Of a DNA stretch of 64,000 nt, positions 58,494 through 64,000 are shown in pieces. Source of the DNA: Limnobacter parvus. Lineage in GTDB: Bacteria; Pseudomonadota; Gammaproteobacteria; Burkholderiales; Burkholderiaceae_B. The notes under the pieces were generated by a model. It ran no database searches. It was not told where the DNA came from and saw only the letters and a program-made list of their open reading frames with translations. How positions within the stretch are numbered: the first letter of the stretch is position 1; every line of letters begins with the position of its first letter. The stretch is from the NCBI RefSeq assembly GCF_024623725.1, contig NZ_JANKHG010000026.1:162160-226159 (forward strand). Reading direction: 5' to 3'. A program made the translations under genes and the position numbers.

Positions 58494-59270
58494 TTACTTT
58501 TCTACGAAGGCGCGTTCAAATACATAGTCACCGGGTTCACCAATGCCAGGTGACACCACAAAGCCTTTGGCATCCAGAATGCTGCGAATATCAGCCAACA
58601 TACTGGGGCTGCCGCAGATCATGGCACGGTCAGTTTCAGGGTTAAGCGGTGGTAAACCCAAGTCATTACAAAGTGCGCCATTTTCCATCAGCGTAGTAAT
58701 GCGGCCCACATTCTTGAATTCTTCACGCGTAACAGTGGGGTAATACAAAAGTTTCTCACGAACCATGTCGCCAAAAAACTCGTTGTTTGGAAGTTCTTCT
58801 GTGATGAATTCACTGTAAGCCAGCTCATTCACGTACCGCACACCGTGCACGAGAACAACCTTCTCGAATCGTTCGTACACGTCTGGATCTTTGATCAAAC
58901 TCATAAAGGGAGCCAAACCAGTGCCGGTACCGAACATAAACAAATTTTTGCCAGGTTTTACGTCGTCCAGAATCAATGTGCCAGTGGGCTTTTTGCCGAC
59001 CAATAAAGAGTCGCCCACCTTCAAATGCTGCAAACGGGAAGTCAATTTTCCATCGGGCACCTTGATGCTGAAGAATTCAAGGTGTTCTTCATAGTTGGCA
59101 CTGGCGATGCTGTAGGCGCGCAGTAGGGGCTTGCCCTCAATTTCAAGGCCAATCATAACGAAATGACCGTTGTGAAAACGCAATCCTGGGCTTCGAGTGG
59201 TTTTGAAGCTGAATAGCGTGTCGTTCCAGTGATGGACTTCCGTGACTTGTTCTTGAATCAGGTTTGACAT
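58494..59270 (-). CDS. fpr: Ferredoxin-NADP reductase
   Basis: The ATG at 59270 gives 258 residues; an upstream extension has no ribosome site. It is a bacterial-type FPR with the FAD motif LLRAYSIASANYEE, GTGTGLAPFMSL for the NADP site, CGSPSMLADI, and a C-terminus ending VFERAFVEK, as in Azotobacter and Rhodobacter FPR. It exchanges electrons between NADPH and ferredoxin or flavodoxin, and is often linked to oxidative stress. It is a single gene convergent with the CMD operon. Confidence 0.92.
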   Translation of the reverse strand: MSNLIQEQVTEVHHWNDTLFSFKTTRSPGLRFHNGHFVMIGLEIEGKPLLRAYSIASANYEEHLEFFSIKVPDGKLTSRLQHLKVGDSLLVGKKPTGTLILDDVKPGKNLFMFGTGTGLAPFMSLIKDPDVYERFEKVVLVHGVRYVNELAYSEFITEELPNNEFFGDMVREKLLYYPTVTREEFKNVGRITTLMENGALCNDLGLPPLNPETDRAMICGSPSMLADIRSILDAKGFVVSPGIGEPGDYVFERAFVEK

Positions 59271-59474
59271 GGTTGCGGCGTGGCTTCTCGTAAGTTCTTC
59301 AATCGCGCCAATGATAACGCACTGCACCAATAAACGCTGTAAGTCATTCTATTTTTTAGTTATTTGCTTATTTGGAGTTGCTCCTCTAACCAGGTTGAAA
59401 GAATAAGGCTTCATTGGGGGTTATAAAGTGAAGTCGAAAGCAAGACACAACAATATTCAAGAAGGGCAACCCCC

Positions 59475-60413
59475 ATGACAGAGACACAAGAAAAGCAGCG
59501 GCAAACAAACCAGATGGTGGTACATTCCGGCGACGTGGAATTGGCGGTAAGTTGCCACGGCGAGCCGCACAACCCCACGATTATCTTGATACACGGCTAC
59601 CCCGATTCAAGCGCCGTGTGGGATCCGGTGGTTGAGATTTTGCAGCATCACTTTCATGTGGTGACCTACGATGTACGTGGCTGTGGTAACTCCAGCGCAC
59701 CTGGCTGGATGTGGGATTACACATTAAGCAAGTTGTCAGAAGACTTGCAGGCTGTGATGCGCGCAATTTGCCCCACACAGCCTGTTCATTTGCTTGCTCA
59801 CGATTGGGGTTCCATTCAAACCTGGGAAAGCGTAACTGATCATCGTCTGAAATCCAGAATCGCCAGCTACACCAGTATTTCAGGCCCGTGTTTGGACCAC
59901 ATCGGCATGTGGATGCGCAATGGGATTGCAGCCAACAATCGCAAGGCCCTTGGCGGTGTGATGGGGCAGCTTGTGCACTCATGGTACGTGTATGCATTTC
60001 AGCTGCCTTTCCTTGCACCTGCTGCCTGGAAGTTGGGTCTTGATAAAGCTTGGCCCGGCATTGTGAAGAAAATGGAAGGAGTAGAGCATGGCGTGAATCC
60101 CACTCAGCGCAAGGACGGGGTAAACGGCATCAACCTGTACCGCGCCAATATGTTGCCGCGCATCAGCAATCCGCGTTTGCGCCAAACAGATGTACCCGTG
60201 CAATTGCTGGTGCCCACCAAAGACAAATTCGTGACTACTGCGCTTGTTGAGTCATGTTACCCGTATGCTCACAATGTATGGCGGCGTGATATCGACGCTC
60301 AACACTGGGTTGTCCAAAGCCATCCGGAATGGGTGGCGAACTGTGTGTCGGAATTCGTAGAATTTGTGGAAACTGGTCGGGAGAATCCTGGCCTGGTAAA
60401 AGCCAGGGTGTAA
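59475..60413 (+). CDS. Epoxide hydrolase-like alpha/beta hydrolase
   Basis: This 312-residue protein has the oxyanion motif LIHGYPDSSAVWDP and the nucleophile motif LLAHDWGSIQTWE, in which Asp replaces serine as in epoxide hydrolases and haloalkane dehalogenases. The acid and histidine sit in VPTKDKFVTTAL and DAQHWVVQSHPEWV. A cap region with MWMRNGIAANNRKAL lies between. It should open epoxides or cleave carbon-halogen bonds in the cytoplasm; sequence does not choose between these. It stands alone after a 144-base AT-rich control region. Confidence 0.82.
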   Translation: MTETQEKQRQTNQMVVHSGDVELAVSCHGEPHNPTIILIHGYPDSSAVWDPVVEILQHHFHVVTYDVRGCGNSSAPGWMWDYTLSKLSEDLQAVMRAICPTQPVHLLAHDWGSIQTWESVTDHRLKSRIASYTSISGPCLDHIGMWMRNGIAANNRKALGGVMGQLVHSWYVYAFQLPFLAPAAWKLGLDKAWPGIVKKMEGVEHGVNPTQRKDGVNGINLYRANMLPRISNPRLRQTDVPVQLLVPTKDKFVTTALVESCYPYAHNVWRRDIDAQHWVVQSHPEWVANCVSEFVEFVETGRENPGLVKARV

Positions 60414-60433
60414 GTAGTAGAGCAACAAACATC

Positions 60434-60469
60434 CAGCCGAGGTTGTGGTTATTTGCACAGACTCGGCTG
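60434..60469. terminator. Hairpin between convergent genes
   Basis: CAGCCGAG (60434-60441) and CTCGGCTG (60462-60469) pair perfectly across 20 bases. There is no T run, but it lies 15-20 bases from the stops of both convergent genes. Confidence 0.4.
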
Positions 60470-60483
60470 ACCTATTGGCGGCA

Positions 60484-61725
60484 TTAAATAATGCCCATCT
60501 TGATCATCACCATCAGCTGACCTTCACCCACCAAGCCGCCCAAGATTGCACCGGTCATAATCAGAATCCATTCTTCCTGTTTGAACACCGGGCGCAACAG
60601 GCCTTCAAATTCCAGCGGGGTCATGGCCTGCATTTTCTTGCCCACCACGTTCTCAATGTCCAGTGAAGTTTGAACATAGGTTTCTGCATGCATGATGACA
60701 TCGGCGAGGCGCGCCATCAGCATTTCGGAGGTATCTTGCTTCATACGCTGGAATGATTCCGCCCCAACGGCCATCACAACAAAAGGCTTTACGATGCTGG
60801 CCTTGCTGTCGACCATTTCCCGCACGCGCTCGTCCACCATTTTCTGCACTCTTTCAGAAAGTGGTCCAGCCACCATTTCGCCAATGATGGTTTGTGGTGT
60901 CAAAATGTCTCTCGCAATAATTTTTGCATAATCGGCGGCAACTTTTTGTTGGCGCTTCAAGAACAAACCTTGAATGGTGTAAGAACCAAAAGGGATGGGT
61001 TTTTTGGGTTCAAACAAGATATTCAAGGCGATCCAGTCTGAAATAAAACCAACCAGGAAACCGAAAACCGGCAAAATCCATGGCTCTTTCAAAAGCACCC
61101 AAAGTACCATTTGAACCACGCCGATCATAAAGCCAAAATACAGGCCAGAAACGCCGAAGAACTTGAACTCTTCCCGACCAACTTCTTGAAAGATTCTGTT
61201 TAGCAGGTGCTTGTCTTTCATCAGGATTCGAATGACCAGCGCCTTCAAATCCAGAATTTCGTCAATGTTGCCTTTGATGTCTTCCATGACACTGGCAATA
61301 ACACCGGGTACATCTTTTTTAACTCGGTCGATTAACTTTTTCTGCGCGAAGTTGGGCAAACTTTCCCACAGGCGTGGTTGATGTTTCGACATGACTTCGC
61401 GAATGATGGTCTCGATCACCTCCATTGCCGGGCCTTCCAGTTCTTTGCCCAACCGCTCGGAGTCCAGTTTAGAGACCACTTCATTAACAGACACCAGCTT
61501 GGTAGTAATGGTGTCCACTGCAATTGACGCCATGCGCAGTGCGTTGCGGGGTACGATGCCTTGCCAGCCAAAAAATGGCGGAATGCCCACAAACTTCATC
61601 GGATAAAACATCATTTTGACCGCAGCGATCTTGGTCACATAACCAAGAAGTGCAGCAACGACAGGGATTGAGAGATAAACCAGGTAATTCTGCTGAACGT
61701 CAGCGTAAATTGTTCCCCAATCCAT
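60484..61725 (-). CDS. DUF445 family membrane protein (paralog A)
   Basis: The 413-residue protein has DUF445 features: an N-terminal helix YLVYLSIPVVAALLGYVTK, MMFYPMKFVGIPPFFGWQGIVP (key: MFYPMKF, GWQGIVP), a middle pair of helices near 205-255 and a C-terminal helix EWILIMTGAILGGLVG. It is an inner-membrane protein with a large helical cytoplasmic region between residues 60 and 200. The function of the family is not established. It is divergent from a paralog at 61902 that shares the WQGLVP, LWESLPS and VISDWIALN-like elements, with 176 bases between them. Confidence 0.85.
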   Translation of the reverse strand: MDWGTIYADVQQNYLVYLSIPVVAALLGYVTKIAAVKMMFYPMKFVGIPPFFGWQGIVPRNALRMASIAVDTITTKLVSVNEVVSKLDSERLGKELEGPAMEVIETIIREVMSKHQPRLWESLPNFAQKKLIDRVKKDVPGVIASVMEDIKGNIDEILDLKALVIRILMKDKHLLNRIFQEVGREEFKFFGVSGLYFGFMIGVVQMVLWVLLKEPWILPVFGFLVGFISDWIALNILFEPKKPIPFGSYTIQGLFLKRQQKVAADYAKIIARDILTPQTIIGEMVAGPLSERVQKMVDERVREMVDSKASIVKPFVVMAVGAESFQRMKQDTSEMLMARLADVIMHAETYVQTSLDIENVVGKKMQAMTPLEFEGLLRPVFKQEEWILIMTGAILGGLVGEGQLMVMIKMGII

Positions 61726-61901
61726 GAAAGGTGTCCCCTTAGAGTTTTATTTTTTGTTGGTAAAGTGTAGAGATATCGCTGTCGTTTTATTATTTTGGAC
61801 GGCTGCTTCTAATCTGTCTTGTCTCTTTCGCAAGTATAACGATCTAAAAGTAAACGCCGCTGCATGAAAATTAGATCAATTATTTTAATAATTACTTCAG
61901 G

Positions 61902-63173
61902 ATGATCGTTTTGGATTTTTCCTTTCCTCATTTAAGTGTGCCCATATGGGCCGTTTTTGCGCTTATGGCATTGGCTGGTCTAGGTTTGGCCTGGTTTTTT
62001 CAGGCGTCAGCTTTGTGGCTGATGTTCAATCCCAAAGAGTTCAAAGGTTGGCGTATCCCGCTGTTTCGTAAATTGGGTTTACATCAATTGGGCCTGGAAG
62101 GGCTTGGGTGGCAGGGTCTTGTTCCCCATCAAAAGTCAGTGATGGCGGAAATTGCCGTGCGCCTAATGACCCACAAGCTATTACCACTTGATGAAATGAT
62201 CAAGCGAATTCCCGCACAAGGTTTGTCAGATCGCTTGACGCCGCCCATGCAGGAGACAGCAGACCTTGCGTGTCGTGAGGTCATGTTGAAACACAAGCCG
62301 ACCTTGTGGGAAAGTCTTCCCAGTTTCTTACAAAACTCAATTATTTTCAGGATCCGGGGTATCGTTCCTGAAGTATCCAAGCAAATCATTCTTGATCTTC
62401 AAAAAAAGCCTGCTTATTACTTGAGTTTGAAAACACTGGTGCTTGATGTAGTCACCAGCAAGCCATTCTTGGTGGTTGACCTGTTTAAAAGCGCTGGGAA
62501 AGATCCCATGGCCTATTTAATACGGTTTTCACTGGTTGCGGGTTTGGTCGTAGGGCTTCTGCTCGCGGGAATTTCCATGTTTGCTTTGCCGTGGTATTGG
62601 TTGGTTGTGACTGGTGTCGTGCTGGGAGCAATCGTCAATGAACTGGCACTCGAAAGTTTGTTCTTTCACCCAGATCACGGCACTATCCGCTTGGGCAAAT
62701 TCACTGGCTTTTTCTTCCGGGATCAGCGACACATTTCTGAATTGTTTGCCCAAACTGCGGCCAGGGATGTTTTGACAACTGAAAACATTGTTCTGTCGCT
62801 GTGCCGTGGTCCGAATGCTAAAAATTTAGGCTCCCTGATTGATTATCATGTCCAGCGGGTGATGGATTTGGAGTCCAGTGGAATTAAACCTTTGCTGGTG
62901 GCCATATTGGGGGCAGAGCAGTGGGTAGCCATTAAGCGGGATGCCGCCAAAATTTTTGCCAGTAAACTGGAGGCCCATTTGATGGCGGCGCGTGTCTACT
63001 TAAATGACACATTGCGAATTGAAGAAGTCATTATTGAAAGACTTTCCACATTGCCTGCCATGGAGTTTGAGAAAGCACTTAGACCCGTTTTCTCCCGTTA
63101 TGAATGGATGATGCCTTTAATCGGCGCTTTCTGGGGGGCAATTCTGGCGGGGCTTTTGCTACTTTTAATTTAA
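61902..63173 (+). CDS. DUF445 family membrane protein (paralog B)
   Basis: This 423-residue protein aligns with the divergent paralog throughout. Shared elements are WLMFNPKEFKGWRIP versus MFYPMKFVGIPP, LGWQGLVPHQKSVMAEIAVR, LKHKPTLWESLPSF, GAIVNELALESLFF and the C-terminal FSRYEWMMPLIGAFWGAIL. It has the same two-helix hairpin near 200-250 and a C-terminal anchor. The start ATG is preceded by no strong ribosome site (TCAGG). The pair may form a hetero-oligomer; function is unknown. Confidence 0.83.
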   Translation: MIVLDFSFPHLSVPIWAVFALMALAGLGLAWFFQASALWLMFNPKEFKGWRIPLFRKLGLHQLGLEGLGWQGLVPHQKSVMAEIAVRLMTHKLLPLDEMIKRIPAQGLSDRLTPPMQETADLACREVMLKHKPTLWESLPSFLQNSIIFRIRGIVPEVSKQIILDLQKKPAYYLSLKTLVLDVVTSKPFLVVDLFKSAGKDPMAYLIRFSLVAGLVVGLLLAGISMFALPWYWLVVTGVVLGAIVNELALESLFFHPDHGTIRLGKFTGFFFRDQRHISELFAQTAARDVLTTENIVLSLCRGPNAKNLGSLIDYHVQRVMDLESSGIKPLLVAILGAEQWVAIKRDAAKIFASKLEAHLMAARVYLNDTLRIEEVIIERLSTLPAMEFEKALRPVFSRYEWMMPLIGAFWGAILAGLLLLLI

Positions 63174-63257
63174 ACCCTTTGGTTTTGAATCCGTCCGCAA
63201 CGGGTCAGAGTATTACTTACAAATCCAACAACACAACACCCAGTTTTCGGAGGCGAC

Positions 63258-64000
63258 ATGTCCACACTAGTAATCGGTTCGGTCAATGAATTAGAGGGCC
63301 CGGTCAGCATCATGCGCGATGGTGAAACCCGGTCTTTGGTTTCAGGCGATGCGATCAAGGCAGGCGATGTAATTACCGCGAGTGATTCAGGCAGAGCCTC
63401 TATCATTTTGGCCAACAGTTACGGCGAACCCATTGGCAACTTATTGGTTGCTCCCACTGGCAGCGTGATTGTTGATACAACGATGAAAAATGGTCAACCC
63501 GCGATGGTGTTCGAGGCCTTGTCTGATGATGGGGTAACAATCGCCAATCTTGATCCTGACTTTGCTGACATGGTTGAGCTCAATGGGGTTGAGCAAGCTG
63601 GCGCCGAAGGCGGAATGTTCGGTTTATTCGGCGGCGGATTGCTGGCGGGCGGATCCATGGGAAGCATTGCGACTGTTGGTGCAGGCGCGGTGGGTTTGGG
63701 TTTATTGGCGTCTTCCAGTGACGATGAAGGTTCAGGCCCAACGAGTTCAGCTGGCGGCGGCACGGTGGGTGGAAGCGATGGCGGTACAGGCGGTGGTGAT
63801 GGTGATGGCGGTGGCGACACTGGTGGTACAACTGGTACCCCGCTGGATGTGGTTCTTGATCCTGTGCTTGATGCTTTGGCAGGCACGCCCCTGGTTGCTG
63901 TAACCGAACCGCTGGCTGATGCATTGGGAACGTTGGGCGGTGCCGCAGGCGGCGCAGGTGGCGGTGGTTCAGATGGCCCAACCGGAACACCTTTGGATGC
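63258..64000 (+). CDS. Large Gly-rich adhesin-like protein, N-terminal part (3' end outside window)
   Basis: An open frame starts at ATG 63258, with GGAGG four bases upstream, and runs off the window after 247 codons. Residues 1-80 (VIGSVNELEGPVSIMRDGE; LVSGDAIKAGDVITASDSG) look like the beta-rich retention or FecR-like module at the start of LapA/BapA-type adhesins. A Gly/Ala stretch near residues 118-150 (GGMFGLFGGGLLAGGS) and a Gly/Asp-rich linker follow, then TGTPLDVVLDPVLDALAGTPL. TGTPLD recurs 50 residues later (192 and 242), so a 150-base tandem repeat seems to begin. Such proteins are exported by type I secretion and mediate attachment. No LapG-type TAAG site is evident. Confidence 0.65.
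   Translation, partial: MSTLVIGSVNELEGPVSIMRDGETRSLVSGDAIKAGDVITASDSGRASIILANSYGEPIGNLLVAPTGSVIVDTTMKNGQPAMVFEALSDDGVTIANLDPDFADMVELNGVEQAGAEGGMFGLFGGGLLAGGSMGSIATVGAGAVGLGLLASSSDDEGSGPTSSAGGGTVGGSDGGTGGGDGDGGGDTGGTTGTPLDVVLDPVLDALAGTPLVAVTEPLADALGTLGGAAGGAGGGGSDGPTGTPLD

Noticed and set aside
63494..63990. Proline-rich minus-strand frames
   Set aside because: They are mirror readings of the glycine-rich adhesin-like gene; Gly codons read as Pro on the other strand.
1..64000. tRNA, rRNA, CRISPR arrays, transposases or phage genes
   Set aside because: I saw no cloverleaf-like tRNA, regular spacer array, transposase or integrase motif, or target-site duplications.

Overview
The window looks like a chromosomal segment of a betaproteobacterium. 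Gene content and moderate base composition fit the Burkholderiales, most likely a Limnobacter-like aquatic organism. This is inferred from protein families, not from a marker gene. I see no rRNA, tRNA, CRISPR array, insertion sequence or prophage. Coding density is high, and only one gene-free stretch exceeds 300 bases (43239-43588).

Layout. 1-1264: the end of a sulfatase gene overlapping a formylglycine-generating enzyme that would activate it. 1337-8933: lipid and ester uptake and breakdown (FadL-type porin, PF10118 ferritin-like hydrolase, PaaX-type regulator, two alpha/beta hydrolases and an SDR in a tight operon). 9010-12311: a Sel1-repeat protein, a 42-residue four-cysteine protein, an alanine/glycine symporter and a frameshifted queuosine-precursor transporter. 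12472-21424: envelope proteins (DUF4331, lipoproteins, a secreted esterase) and a ParD-like/zeta-like toxin-antitoxin pair with its own palindromic operator. 21637-25310: divergent PhoX and PhoD alkaline phosphatases for phosphate scavenging. 25471-28050: a lipoprotein, a small two-gene unit behind a good Fur box, and an enoyl-reductase-like enzyme. 28243-31874: an N-acyl amino acid synthase-like gene overlapping a membrane-bound degenerate-GGDEF/EAL protein.

31844-35745: MscS channel, KefB/C-type antiporter and thiolase. 35825-41149: two divergent enzyme or transporter/LysR pairs, metE/metR and an SbtA-type bicarbonate permease with a CbbR-like regulator. 41265-43238: beta-oxidation SDR and acyl-CoA dehydrogenase behind a perfect palindrome. 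43589-46766: a lipid-flavoured group (Mpo1-like membrane protein, membrane-anchored class III aminotransferase, phosphatidylserine decarboxylase). 46787-52224: a co-oriented run of SpeE-like, thioesterase, DUF2237, methyltransferase, DUF1329 and AarF/UbiB-like genes. 52440-60413: MBL-fold lipoprotein, dienelactone hydrolase, hybrid histidine kinase, SRPBCC and carboxymuconolactone decarboxylase genes, ferredoxin-NADP reductase and an epoxide-hydrolase-like enzyme. 60484-63173: a divergent pair of paralogous DUF445 membrane proteins. 63258-end: the start of a large glycine-rich adhesin-like gene running off the window.

Overall the genes describe a heterotroph built around fatty acid and ester catabolism, phosphate, sulfate-ester and bicarbonate acquisition, and c-di-GMP or lipid signalling. 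The strongest candidates for new biology are the N-acyl amino acid synthase/EAL operon, the Fur-boxed pair of tiny unknown proteins, the small four-cysteine protein, the ParD-like/zeta-like module and the metE leader hairpin.
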